From JAENWD01 sp963837165 (GTDB taxonomy: Bacteria; Acidobacteriota; Vicinamibacteria; Vicinamibacterales; JAENWD01): DNA of 64,000 nucleotides. The notes under the pieces were generated by a model. The model made no database searches and was not told the DNA's origin. It was given only the letters and a program-made list of their open reading frames with translations. The position numbers and the translations under genes are program-made. Shown here piece by piece: positions 37,154 through 46,880 of the stretch; within the stretch, counting starts at the first letter, position 1, and each line of letters begins with the position of its first letter. The DNA lies in NCBI GenBank assembly GCA_963837165.1, contig CAWIMD010000003.1, forward strand, positions 310,001 to 374,000, read 5' to 3'.

Positions 37154-39126
37154 ATGATCCCCGACTCCGTCGCTCATCGCCGCCGACATCGAGGCCTACC
37201 TCGCCGCAGCACGAGCGGAAGGAGCTCGCTGCGCTTGCTCACGTGCGGCTAGCGTGGACGACGGCAAGAGCACCCTCATCGGTCGGCTGCTGCTCGACTC
37301 GCAGATGATCTACGAGGACCAGCTGGCCGCGGTGCGGAGGGACAGCGAACGCCGCGGCTTCGCCGCCGGTGAGCTCGATCTCGCGCTGCTGACGGACGGG
37401 CTGCAGAGCCGAGCGTGAACAGGGCATCACGATCGACGTCGCCTACCGGTACTTCTCGACGTCACGGCGCAAGTTCATCATCGCCGACACGCCGGGGCAC
37501 GAGCAGTACACGCGCAACATGGCCACCGGCGCCTCCACGTGTGACCTCGCGATCATCCTGATCGACGCCCGGAACGGCGTCGCTGCGACAGACCAAGCGG
37601 CACAGCTTCATCGCGTCGCTGCTGGGCATCGGGCACATCGTCGTGGCCGTCAACAAGATGGACCTGGTCGGGCTACGACGAGGAGGTCTTCGATGCGCAT
37701 CCAGGAGGACTACGCCGCGTTTGCGGCGAAGCTCGAGCTGACCGATCTGCGCTTCATCCCGATCTCGGCACTTCGAGGGCGACAACGTCGTCGTGCCGAG
37801 CGTCGAGCATGCCGTGGTACCGGGGAGAGCACCCTGCTGCACTATCTCGACACCGTGCACATCGCCTCGGACCGGAATCTCATCGATTTCCGGTTCCCGG
37901 TGCAGTACGTGCAGCCGCCCGCATCTCGACTTTCGCGGATTCAGCGGGCACGATCGCCTCGGGGGTCGTGCGGCGCGGCGACGAGGTCGCTGGCGGTGCC
38001 GTCGGGCATGCGCATCGCGCGTGAAGACGATCGTGACGGCCGAGGCGAGAGCTCGAGCGAGGCCTTTGCACCGATGGCCGTCACGCTCACGCTCGAGGAC
38101 GAGGTCGATGTGAGCCGCGGCGACATGCTGGTGCCGTCCGAACAACCTGCCCGCGCGTCGAGCGGCAGTTCGAGGCGATGGTCGTCTGGATGGCGGATAC
38201 ATCTGCTCGTTCCCGGCCGCCAGTACTGGATCAAGCACGCGACGTCGCTCGTGTCCGCGTCCGTGAGCGCCTTGCGGTACCGGATCGACGTCAACACCCT
38301 GCACCGGCAGGACGCATCGGCCCTCCAGATCAACGAGGTGGGACGGTGCCAGATCACGGCCAGCCGGCCGGTCGCCTTCGATTCCTACCGGAAGAACCGG
38401 ACCACCGGCGCCTTCATCCTGATCGATCGGATGACGAACGGCACCGTAGGCGCAGGCGTCATCGTCGATCGGGCCACAAGCTCGAGATTGCTCGAGGACC
38501 ACTGGGACGCTGCGGCCGCCGCGCACGATCGGGTCGGCGAGCGCGCGAGCCAGGTGTCTGTCACCGAGCGCCAGGGACGTTTCGACCAGCGGCCAGCGAC
38601 GATCCTGTTCACCGGCCTGTCCGGCTCGGGCAAGACGTCGATTGCCTACGCGCTGGAACGGCGGCTGTTCGATCTAGGGCATGCGGTGACCGTGCTCGAT
38701 GGAGGCCGCATGCGGCAGACCATCAGTCGCGACCTCGGCTTTTCCGCGGCGGAGCGGTCGGAGAACCTGCGGCGGTCGATCGACGTGGCGCGATTCATGA
38801 ACGAGGCCGGGCTCATCTGCATCTGTGCCTTCGTCGCGCCGAGCGAGGCCGCGCGCCGGAAGGCGAGAGCGGTCATCGGCGACGACCGGTTCATCGAGGT
38901 GCACCTGTCTGCCCCCGCCGAGGTCTGTCGCGTCCGGGACACCGAAGGGATGTACGCCAGGGCCGACTCCGGCGAGATCCAGGACTTTCCGGGCGTCACG
39001 GCGGTCTACGAGGCCCCGGTGGCGCCGGCACTGGTCCTGCCGACGCACGAGTGGACTATCGAACGCTGCGTGGACGCGGCGGTCGAGCTGCTGAGCAGCC
39101 GTGGCGTCCTGCGTGGTGCGATCTGA
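37153..39126 (+). pseudogene. cysNC: Bifunctional sulfate adenylyltransferase subunit 1/APS kinase (CysNC), multiple frameshifts
   Basis: The start codon overlaps the cysD stop (TGATG). GTPase motifs appear in order across frames: CGSVDDGKSTLIGRLL, the switch region GITIDVAYRYFST, DTPGHEQYTRNMATGAS and VNKMDLVG. The EF-Tu-like barrel follows (LLHYLDTVHIASDRNLIDFR, INEVGRCQITASRPVAFDSY). The last 200 codons are intact and encode APS kinase, with P-loop FTGLSGSGKTSIAYALERRL, DGGRMRQTISRDLGFSAAER and IQDFPGVTAVYE. Each shift in the first 1.2 kb that I could trace is fixed by removing one base. The fusion makes PAPS from sulfate with CysD. Confidence 0.88.
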
Positions 39127-39141
39127 GAGAGTGAGAAGAAA

Positions 39142-40178
39142 TCAACTCCCAACCGCCAACTCCCAACTCCCAAGGGACACGTTACTGAACGATTTCGCTC
39201 GACGCGCCTGGCGATTGGGAGTCGGGAGTTGGGAGTTGGGAATTGGAGCTTGGGAGTGGTCCCGCTGGGCGCGCATCTTTCCCAGCGTCCCGCGGAATTC
39301 CATGTAGGGCGCGATCCAGTCGCGGCCGGTGAGGCGACGCCAGCCGGCCAGGCCGGCGGCCCGAAGGAGCCGCGGGACGAGCCACCGGGGATACCCGAAG
39401 AGGCGCGGCACGTCCGCGCGCGGCAGACTCCAGGTACCTCGTCGTACGCCGACGCCTCCCAGCGGCCGCCGATGTGCGCCACCGTGCACTTGGCCGAAGA
39501 CACATGATGCACGATGCCCGCGTCGGGAAGGTACACCCCGCCGACGCCGCCCTCCCGAAGCCGGCGCATCAGGTCCGACTCCTCGCCGACTCTGACCGCG
39601 CCGCTGCTCGGGTCGAGGCCGCGGGCCTCGTCGAAGCCGCCGACCCGGTCGAGATGCGCCCGCGGACAGGCCCAGTTCGGGCCGATGAAGTACTCGTCAT
39701 CCGACAGCGGGCGCTCGGCACGACCGAAATCGAGCCCGACGACCGACGCCGGCGCGAACGGGACGAGCCTCGGATCCGGCGCAGGCCCGTCGAAGCGGCT
39801 CCGGACCGGCCCGCCGAAGAAGCAGCGCGGATGCGCGCGACAGGCGTCCCAGTAGGCGTCGAGCCACCCGCGCGCCGGCGTCACGTCATCGTCGGTGAAC
39901 ACGACGAGCGAGCCGCGCGACACGGCGAGGCCGCGGTTGCGCGCCTTGCTGAGGCCGGGACGGCTTTCGTGCGTGAGCACGAGGGGCAGCGCGGCCTCGT
40001 GCTGCCGCACGGTCGCATCCGTGGCGTCCGCGCAGTTGTTGTTCACGACGACGAGCTGCCAGGAGGCCGAGCGTGGCCCGCATCCGGTCAGCGCCTGGAG
40101 CGTCTCGCCAAGGCGGCGGCAGTTGTTCCAGGTGCAGATCATCACGGTGATGTCGACCGGGCTCGCGGCGGATCTCAT
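39142..40178 (-). pseudogene. Family 2 glycosyltransferase, frame-shifted near its C-terminus
   Basis: The main part (start 40178) is a GT-A transferase: DITVMICTWNNCRRLGETLQ, LVVVNNNCADAT, the DxD motif in VVFTDDDVTPARGWLD, and the acceptor-side WACPRAHLDRVGGFDE ... GEESDLMRRLRE. Near 39410 the reading moves to another frame, RADVPRLFGYPRWLVPRLLR, and ends in residues coded by a tandem repeat (PNSQLPTPNRQ). The shift fits a two-base gain or a one-base loss. It probably adds sugars to exopolysaccharide and sits with a pyruvyltransferase-family and a methyltransferase gene. Confidence 0.78.
39143..39258. repeat. Facing 7-mer repeat arms (CCCAACT / AGTTGGG)
   Basis: C-rich CAACTCC units (39143-39172) face G-rich GGGAGTT units (39215-39258) across about 40 bases, between the convergent cysNC and glycosyltransferase genes. 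The arms can pair into a hairpin. Confidence 0.8.
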
Positions 40179-40190
40179 GTCCCCCTCGCG

Positions 40191-41159
40191 TCAGCCGAGC
40201 GATCGCGCTCTGGCGATCGCCCTGGCATAGTCGTGCTCGAACGTGGCCAGTGGGCTGCTGCGGGTCCACGTCTCGTAGAACGCGCTCAGCTTCCCGTAGG
40301 TGTTGTCGAGAAGGACGTGCGGAATGTCCATCAGCAGGCAGAGGATGTGCGCGTGCAGCCGGTCGGTGACGACGGCCCGTCCGCGTCCGAGCAGGCGGCA
40401 GCCGCGGCGGACGCGTTCGCCCGCCAGCCGCGCGTACAGCCGGCGGCGCAGCCACGGCCAGCGGCTGGAGTAGCGCACGCGCCGTTCGAGCCGGATCGCC
40501 GCGCTCGGGTCGTCCTGCAGCCAGTCCACGGTGCCGGCATGGACGTTCGCGCGGGACACGGCCGCCTCCTGGTCGGTCCTCGCCAGTATGACCAGTTCGT
40601 CCACGGCGGCCGGTCGGGGCAGCGGGCCAAGGGCAAAGGCCATGTCCGGGCAGAGCCGCACGTCCCCGCCGAACTCCCGCGTCGCCAGGTCGAAGCTGGG
40701 CGTCTCGCGGGCGAACAGGGTGAAGTGGCGATGCCGGCCAAAGGCCTCGCCCGCCGACCGGCGTGCCTCAGGCGAGCGGAAGAAGATCGACTGCGGGAGC
40801 TGGACGACGCGCCGGTCGGGAAAGTCCTCCAGGATGCGCTCCCGGAACGCCTGGTGCCGCGTCCACAGGTCGCCGACGTTGCCGCCGCCGTGCAGGAAGA
40901 TCGTGCCGCCGTCGGCCAGGCACCGGCGCACCGAGCGCGCGTCATAGTTCTGCGCCTCGCAGACGAGCGTGGGAAGCAGACCCCTGCTCGACAACCAGGC
41001 GAGCTCGCCGAGCCAGATCGCGCTGTCGCCGACGTTGCCGTGATTCGGGAAGTCGACGAGCACGACGGGCGTTTCGATGGCGCCGAGGGTCGAGAGCGCC
41101 TCGCCGAGCGCGGCCTGGACGCGAGCGAGCGCAGCGCGGGAGTCGGTGCGGTCCGGCAC
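40191..41159 (-). CDS. Polysaccharide pyruvyl transferase family protein
   Basis: The 322-residue protein shows the family's pattern: VDFPNHGNVGDSAIWLGEL, IFLHGGGNVGDLW, VVQLPQSIFF and the C-terminal VVTDRLHAHILCLLMDIPHV followed by a Tyr/Trp-rich end. Members add ketal pyruvate to exopolysaccharide sugars, or act as GT-B-like transferases. I choose GTG 41159 because it leaves an 11-base gap to the upstream gene and has GAGG in position; the frame is open farther upstream but overlaps the methyltransferase. Confidence 0.85.
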   Translation of the reverse strand: MPDRTDSRAALARVQAALGEALSTLGAIETPVVLVDFPNHGNVGDSAIWLGELAWLSSRGLLPTLVCEAQNYDARSVRRCLADGGTIFLHGGGNVGDLWTRHQAFRERILEDFPDRRVVQLPQSIFFRSPEARRSAGEAFGRHRHFTLFARETPSFDLATREFGGDVRLCPDMAFALGPLPRPAAVDELVILARTDQEAAVSRANVHAGTVDWLQDDPSAAIRLERRVRYSSRWPWLRRRLYARLAGERVRRGCRLLGRGRAVVTDRLHAHILCLLMDIPHVLLDNTYGKLSAFYETWTRSSPLATFEHDYARAIARARSLG

Positions 41160-41170
41160 AGCTCGCCTCG

Positions 41171-41872
41171 TCAGCGCCTGACGATGTGCAGCCGGGACCT
41201 CCGGCGAAACTCGTACTGATCCTCTGTGCCCGCGAAGAACTCGTCCACGGCCATGCGGCATCCCGACCACGCGTCGTAATCGTCGATCACGAGCACGCCG
41301 CCGGGGACCAGCGCCGGCGTGATGCGCTCGAGGCACGTCCGCACCGACGCGTACCAGTCGCCGTCGAGGTGCGCGAGCGCGACCGGCTCCTCGATTCGCA
41401 GCGTGTCCTCGAAGAGCCCCCGGATCAGACGGACGTTCGACTCCTCGACGGGGAAGCCGGACTCGGCGAAGTGGCGGCGCACGAGCGCCAGCAGGTCAGG
41501 CTCGTACCCGTAGTAGCGGCCGCCGCGGATGCCTGCCGACTCGCCGCGCCTGATGCGATCGTAGCGCTCGTGCACGTCCGCACCGTCGCGGCTCGACGGC
41601 GCCGGGATCATCCCGAAGACATCGAAGACGTCGAGCCGACGACTGGCGGCCTTCGCCGCGGCCATGACGATGGCGGATCCGCCGAGCGCGCAGCCGGTCT
41701 CGATGAGGATGCCGGGTGATTGCCTCGCCTCCATCTCGCACACGAGCCCGTGGAGGTCGAGGAGGGCTGCGTCCGACAGATAGGTCAGGCCGCGATCCTG
41801 CACGGCGGTGACGATCGGGGGAACCAGAAGGGACGTCGACGACGTGGGCGATCTCAGCAGGGCTCGACGCAT
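41171..41872 (-). CDS. TylF/macrocin O-methyltransferase-like enzyme
   Basis: The 233-residue protein matches class I methyltransferases of the TylF group: ILIETGCALGGSAIVMA, FDVFGMIPAP, LIRGLFEDTL and LAHLDGDWYASVRTCLERI ... GGVLVIDDYDAW. These methylate sugar hydroxyls, which suits an exopolysaccharide locus. The ATG at 41872 has GGAG upstream; earlier in-frame codons would run against the divergent plus-strand gene. Confidence 0.85.
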   Translation of the reverse strand: MRRALLRSPTSSTSLLVPPIVTAVQDRGLTYLSDAALLDLHGLVCEMEARQSPGILIETGCALGGSAIVMAAAKAASRRLDVFDVFGMIPAPSSRDGADVHERYDRIRRGESAGIRGGRYYGYEPDLLALVRRHFAESGFPVEESNVRLIRGLFEDTLRIEEPVALAHLDGDWYASVRTCLERITPALVPGGVLVIDDYDAWSGCRMAVDEFFAGTEDQYEFRRRSRLHIVRR

Positions 41873-42054
41873 GCGTCGGCGCTCCAGCGGGGGCAATCCA
41901 ATTGTACCGGGGCGGCCTTCGCCGCGCATCCTCCTCGTGCGGACCAGGTGGAGCGGATCGGCTTGCGGGCGCCGCGCCGATGATTCGGTCCGCGAAACGT
42001 GCAAGAATCCGCGGATGGGCTCCAGTCATTCTTTCGCCGGACTTGGCCGCTGCA

Positions 42055-42333
42055 GTGCCTGAGACTCCTTTCGACAGCGTCGAGAGCGCCCATGAGTACC
42101 TGCGGCTCCTGGAAGACGCGATCGACGAGGCGCGCAACCACATCCAGGACGATATCCGGGTCGCGGGCGAGTCTGCGGAGCTGGAACGTCGGCTCCAGGC
42201 CTTGCGACTCGTCGATTACAAGCTCACCCAGTTGCGCGCGCACGTCGGCGGCGCCAGCCGCCTCCTCAATGACCTCCGCACGCTGAGGCGGCTGCTGCTC
42301 GCGGAGCGAAAAGACGGGGTGTCCGGCCCATGA
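42055..42333 (+). CDS. Small coiled-coil protein of unknown function
   Basis: From GTG 42055 the frame gives 92 residues that are almost wholly helical and charged (ESAHEYLRLLEDAIDEARNH, ELERRLQALRLVDYKLTQLR). I do not recognise it. An ATG at 41980 is an alternative start but overlaps the leader of the divergent methyltransferase. Its TGA overlaps the ATG of the PHP gene (ATGA), so the two are coupled. Confidence 0.6.
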   Translation: MPETPFDSVESAHEYLRLLEDAIDEARNHIQDDIRVAGESAELERRLQALRLVDYKLTQLRAHVGGASRLLNDLRTLRRLLLAERKDGVSGP

Positions 42334-43608
42334 CCGCGAAGGCGGTGGGGCTGCTCGCGCTGGCCGCGTCCGCGGCGGCTGGCGCGCTGTACCTGGCCCG
42401 CCCGGTCCGGCCGCTGATCGGACCGGACGTGCCCTGGGCGTCGTCCGGTGTCTGGCTGAAGGCCGACACGCACGTCCACTCGAAGTTCTCCGACGGCAGT
42501 CACACGGTGGACGAGCTGGCGGACCAGGCCGTCGCGAACGGCTGCGACGTGCTTGCCATCACCGACCACACGGACGGTGATTTGAATGCGGCGACGCCGG
42601 CATATGGCGCGGCGATTTCGGCCGCCCGCCAGCGTGTTCCCTCGCTCGTCCTGATCACGGGCATCGAGTGGAACGTTCCTCCCGGCAAGGGACAGGATCA
42701 CGCGGTCGTCCTGTTTCCGCCCGAGATGGAGGACCCCGCCCTCCTTGGCGAGTTCAAGACGCGTTTCGACGACCAGAACAAGGAGGGGGAGAACCCCGAG
42801 CTGGCGGCAGCGGCATTCGAGTGGCTGCGCTCGAAGGCCGCTGGGGGCTTCGGTGCCGCCGGTCGTGTTCCTGGATCATCCGAGCCGCAGGGCCCGCGAC
42901 GTCGCCTCGGTGGCTGAGACGATCGCGCGGTTGTCGTCGATCGGACGCGGCCTGTTCGACGGTGCCGAAGGAGCGCCCGGGCATCAGCATCAGACGCCGC
43001 TCGGCGCCTACAGGCGCACGCTGACGCCCGAGGACCGCTGGGACCCGGCGATCGTACCGGCCGGGGCGATCTGGGACCGGCATCTCGCCGCCGGCAGCAC
43101 GCTCTCGGGCGCCCTCGCCACGTCGGACTTTCACAGCGTGGAGAACGGCGACTACTGGCCGTGCCAGTTCTCCGCCACCTGGATTTACGCGCCGGACCGA
43201 TCGATCCAGGGCGTGCTCCGGGCCCTGCGAGCCGGGTCGTTCTTCGGCGTGCATGGGGATATCGCGCGCCGGGTGCAGCTCCTGGTGACCGCCGAGGGCA
43301 TGACGCGGCCGGCCATCCCGGGTGAGCGGCTGCACGCGCCAGCGGGCACCGCCCTGACGGTCGAAGTGCGGGCGGAGGTTCCCGCGCTGGACTGGGCCGG
43401 GCACCCCAATCGTGTCGACCTGATCCAGGTGCTGGGTGCCAGCCGAGCTGGAACCGCCGTCCTGGGATCGGGCCCTCTCGACAACGGCGTGTTCCGGTGC
43501 AACGTGCGCGTGCCCGCGGGCGGTTTCGCCATCCGGGCTCGCGGCCGGCGGGTGGTGCAGGACGGCCCGGACCTGCTTTTCTACACCAACGCGGTGCAGG
43601 TCCGGTAG
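42330..43608 (+). pseudogene. CehA/McbA-family PHP metallohydrolase, frame-shifted
   Basis: An N-terminal membrane anchor (LLALAASAAAGALYLA) precedes a PHP-type domain, VWLKADTHVHSKFSDGSHTV, CDVLAITDHTDGD and TGIEWNV. The second half continues in another frame: PPVVFLDHPSRRARD, ALATSDFHSV, then a beta-rich C-terminal domain. Removing one G from the run of five at about 42842-42846 restores a 425-residue protein. Homopolymer errors are common, so the gene may be intact in the organism. The family includes outer-surface carboxylester or phosphoester hydrolases. Confidence 0.8.
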
Positions 43609-43667
43609 CCGGACAGGGCTACCGGAAGGAGGCTGGCGCTCGCCGGGCTCTGTCGGTAGACTGTGGC

Positions 43668-44774
43668 GTGCTGGGCCGCTCCCCCTCAGTCCTTCAGGTC
43701 GTTGTCAGCCTGGACCCGGGTGGAACCGAGCGGCTCGTCACGGATCTCGTGACGCGTCTCCGGCCCACCATGTCAATGGCTGTCTGCTGTCTCGACCATC
43801 CGGGCACCTGGGGGAAGTCGCTGGCGGCCCAGGGGATCGCCGTCGAAGCCCTCGGGCGCCGACCGGGATTCCGGCCGTTGCTGGCGGCCTCCGTTGCCTC
43901 GGTTGCCTCCCGCACCGGTGCCCGGGTGCTCCACTGCCATCAGTACTCCCCCTTCGTCTACGGAGCACTGGCGCGCATCGTGGCGCCAGGCCTGCGCGTC
44001 CTGTTCACCGAGCACGGACGGCTGAGCGACGCCCCGCCGTCGGCGAAACGCCGCCTGCTGAACCCGGCCCTGGCCCGACTGGCGCGGCGCATCTTCTCGG
44101 TCTCGCATGACCTGCGGCGGCACATGGTGGCCGAAGGGCTCCCGGCCTCACGCATAGAGGTCGTGCACAACGGCATCGATCCCGGAGCCGACCCGTCCGG
44201 CGACCGCGACGCGGCGCGATCGTCGCTCGGCGTCGACGCGTCGACGCTGGTGCTCATCACCGTTGCGCGCCTCGATCCAGTGAAGGATCTCGCCACGCTG
44301 CTCCGCGCGGTCCGACACGCGCGGGAGGCAGTGCCCGATCTCGTGCTCGCAATCGTTGGCGACGGTCCCGAGCGCGACCCGCTCGAGCGCGCGGCGCAGG
44401 CCCTGGGCCTCGGCTCGATGGTTCGATTTCTCGGGCATCGCGACAACGCCCGGTGGTGGCTGGCAGGGGCCGACATCTACGTCAACAGCTCCGTCAGCGA
44501 AGGAATCTCCCTGACCATTCTCGAGGGGATGGCCGCGGGGCTTCCGGTCGTCGCCACCTCGGTGGGCGGCACGCCGGAGGTCGTCGACGAGTCGTGTGGC
44601 CTGCTCGTGCCGCCTCGCGATCCCGGCCGGCTCGCCGAGGCACTGGTGGCGCTCGGAGGCGACCGCGGGCAGCGGGTCCGCATGGGTGCTGCGGCACGCG
44701 GCCGCGTGCGCACGTCGTTCAGCCTGGACCGCATGGTGGACACGTATCGCCGGGCATACGAGGAGGCGGACTGA
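43668..44774 (+). CDS. Family 4 glycosyltransferase
   Basis: The 368-residue GT-B enzyme has the N-terminal VVVSLDPGGTERLV, VLHCHQYSPFVYGALA, and VFTEHGRLSDA-type acceptor segment (LFTEHGRLSDAPP). The C-terminal donor half has VHNGID, ITVARLDPVKDLATLL, GDGPERDPLE and the E-x7-E motif in SEGISLTILEGMAAGLPVVA. The GTG at 43668 is the first codon giving the family N-terminus. A close relative, 51420-52623, lies 7 kb downstream. It probably adds a sugar to the exopolysaccharide repeat unit. Confidence 0.9.
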   Translation: MLGRSPSVLQVVVSLDPGGTERLVTDLVTRLRPTMSMAVCCLDHPGTWGKSLAAQGIAVEALGRRPGFRPLLAASVASVASRTGARVLHCHQYSPFVYGALARIVAPGLRVLFTEHGRLSDAPPSAKRRLLNPALARLARRIFSVSHDLRRHMVAEGLPASRIEVVHNGIDPGADPSGDRDAARSSLGVDASTLVLITVARLDPVKDLATLLRAVRHAREAVPDLVLAIVGDGPERDPLERAAQALGLGSMVRFLGHRDNARWWLAGADIYVNSSVSEGISLTILEGMAAGLPVVATSVGGTPEVVDESCGLLVPPRDPGRLAEALVALGGDRGQRVRMGAAARGRVRTSFSLDRMVDTYRRAYEEAD

Positions 44775-44775
44775 C

Positions 44776-46725
44776 GTGTGCGGAATCTGCGGAGCCGCCG
44801 CACTCCAGGGCATGCTCGATCCGCTCGTGACCGACTCGGTCCGCGCGATGGCCACGGCCTTGGTGCATCGTGGTCCGGACGGCGAGGGTTTTCACGACAG
44901 CGGATGGGCCTCAATCGGACAGCGGCGTCTGGCCATCATCGACCGGGCCGGCGGCGCGCAGCCGATGCCGAACGAAGACGCATCGTGCTGGATCACCTTC
45001 AACGGCGAGATCTACAACCATCACGCGCTCCGCCCGGTGCTCGAAGCGAAGGGACACGTCTTCAGGACGCGGTCGGACACCGAGGTCATCCTGCACGGCT
45101 GGGAGGAATACGGCACCGCCGTGGTGGAGCGGCTCGAGGGCATGTTCGCGTTCGCCATCGTCGACCAGCGACGCCGTGAGTTGTTCCTCGCGCGCGATCG
45201 GGTCGGCAAGAAGCCGCTCTTCTACACGGTGCTCGACGGCGTTCTCCATTTCGCGAGCGAGCTCGACGCGTTGCGCCAGGTCCCCGCCTGGCAGGGCGAG
45301 CTCTCGCCCGAGGCGCTCGAAGCGTATCTGTCGCTCGGATACGTCCTGGCTCCGGACACCATTTTCCGGGGGGTGTACAAGCTGCCGCCCGGCCACTGGC
45401 TCCACGTGACCGGCGGCCGCCCGGTCGTGCGGCGATACTGGGACGTCACCGAGTTCGGCACCGATCGGCGGGAGCCGGCCGCCCTGGTGGAGACGGTGGA
45501 CGAGGTGCTCGGTGAGGCGGTGCGATGCCGTCTCGAAAGCGAGGTCCCGCTGGGCGCATTCCTGTCCGGCGGCATCGACTCGGGGCTCGTCGCGTCCTAC
45601 ATGGCCGAGGCGTGCGGCGGTCGGCTCACCACGAACACCGTCGGCTTCGGCGAGGCGGGGCATGACGAGCTCGACGCGGCGCGCGTCACGGCCAACGCGC
45701 TCCATACCGATCACCATGAAGAACCACTGACGCCGAATCTCGACGAGGTGTTCGACTCCATCGTGGCGCATCTCGGCGAGCCGATGGCCGACTCCTCCGC
45801 GATTCCCACGTGGTACGTCTCCCGCAGCGCCCGCCGTCGCGTGACGGTTGCCCTGTCGGGCGACGGCGGCGACGAAACCTTCGGCGGCTACGACTTCAGG
45901 TACGTCCCGCACGTGCTCGAATCGAAGGTCCGCGCGTTCGTGCCCGGCCGGCCGGGACGAGCGGTGGCCGGCGCCATGGGCCGCGCGTGGCCGCGGTCGG
46001 CCAGCCTTCCGAAATGGCTCCGCGCCGGATCGCTTCTCGAAAACCTGGCGCGCGATCCGGCCACGGCGTACTACACGGACCTGTGCTTCCTGAAGCCGGC
46101 GGCGACCCGCCGTCTGTTGGGGCTCGGGCACGGCGTCGAGGACGGCCCGGTCTGGGCGGCTGTGACCGACGCGTATCGTCGGCCGACCGGCGCCGACGAC
46201 CTGCAGCGCGCGCGGTACGCGGACCTGCACGTCTACCTGCCCAACGATCCGCTGGTCAAGGTGGATCGGATGAGCATGACGCACAGCCTCGAGGTCCGCT
46301 GCCCGCTGCTGGACCGGCGGGTGGTGGAGGCGGCGTTTCGCATTCCGTCCCGGCATCTGCAGCAGGGAGCGACCGGCAAGGTCCTCCTCAGGACTCTGGC
46401 GTCACGGCGTCTCCCCCCCGCGCTCTCCCGACTGCCGAAGCAGGGCTTCACCGTCCCGATCGGTCGCTGGATTGCCGGACCGTATCAGGCACGCTTTCGG
46501 GACGAAGTGCTCGGCACCGGCGCCCGGATCGCGGCGCTCGTGGACCAGGCCCTCTTGAGACAGCGGTTCGAGGCCCACCAGTCCGGTTGGGAAGACCAGA
46601 GCTACCTCCTCTGGGCGGTCTGGCTGATCGAGCGCTGGCTCCGGATGTCGTGCGCGCCCGTGCCGCAGCGACGGAGCGCAGACGCCATTCCGGTGACCGC
46701 CGGGACCCACGCCCTTCACGTGTAG
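44776..46725 (+). CDS. Asparagine synthetase-family amidotransferase
   Basis: The 649-residue enzyme has the class II glutaminase domain starting at Cys2 (CGICGAAAL), with RGPDGEG, RLAIID and FNGEIYNH. The synthetase domain carries the PP-loop FLSGGIDSG near residue 264 and SGDGGDETFGGYDFRY. Such enzymes move ammonia from glutamine to an acid; several sit in exosortase and exopolysaccharide loci, where amidation of uronic acids is the usual proposal. The GTG start is just after the glycosyltransferase stop, with AGGAGG nine bases upstream. Confidence 0.92.
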   Translation: MCGICGAAALQGMLDPLVTDSVRAMATALVHRGPDGEGFHDSGWASIGQRRLAIIDRAGGAQPMPNEDASCWITFNGEIYNHHALRPVLEAKGHVFRTRSDTEVILHGWEEYGTAVVERLEGMFAFAIVDQRRRELFLARDRVGKKPLFYTVLDGVLHFASELDALRQVPAWQGELSPEALEAYLSLGYVLAPDTIFRGVYKLPPGHWLHVTGGRPVVRRYWDVTEFGTDRREPAALVETVDEVLGEAVRCRLESEVPLGAFLSGGIDSGLVASYMAEACGGRLTTNTVGFGEAGHDELDAARVTANALHTDHHEEPLTPNLDEVFDSIVAHLGEPMADSSAIPTWYVSRSARRRVTVALSGDGGDETFGGYDFRYVPHVLESKVRAFVPGRPGRAVAGAMGRAWPRSASLPKWLRAGSLLENLARDPATAYYTDLCFLKPAATRRLLGLGHGVEDGPVWAAVTDAYRRPTGADDLQRARYADLHVYLPNDPLVKVDRMSMTHSLEVRCPLLDRRVVEAAFRIPSRHLQQGATGKVLLRTLASRRLPPALSRLPKQGFTVPIGRWIAGPYQARFRDEVLGTGARIAALVDQALLRQRFEAHQSGWEDQSYLLWAVWLIERWLRMSCAPVPQRRSADAIPVTAGTHALHV

Positions 46726-46732
46726 GCACGAG

Positions 46733-46860
46733 TCAACTCCCAACTCCCAACTCCCAACTCCCAATTCCCAATCCCCAACCCCCAAAGCGCGCTCACTGCT
46801 CCGTGTTGGGCGTTGGGCGTTTGGGCGTTGGGCGTTGGGCGTTGGGAGTTGGGAGTTGGG
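46733..46860. repeat. Facing 7-mer repeat arms (CAACTCC / GGGAGTT)
   Basis: C-rich CAACTCC units (46733-46785) face G-rich TTGGGCG and TTGGGAG units (46804-46860). The arms are largely complementary and lie between the amidotransferase and a four-helix-bundle gene. The G-rich arm has the spacing needed for a G-quadruplex. Confidence 0.85.
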
Positions 46861-46880
46861 CAGCGTGGCGTCAGTCATGC

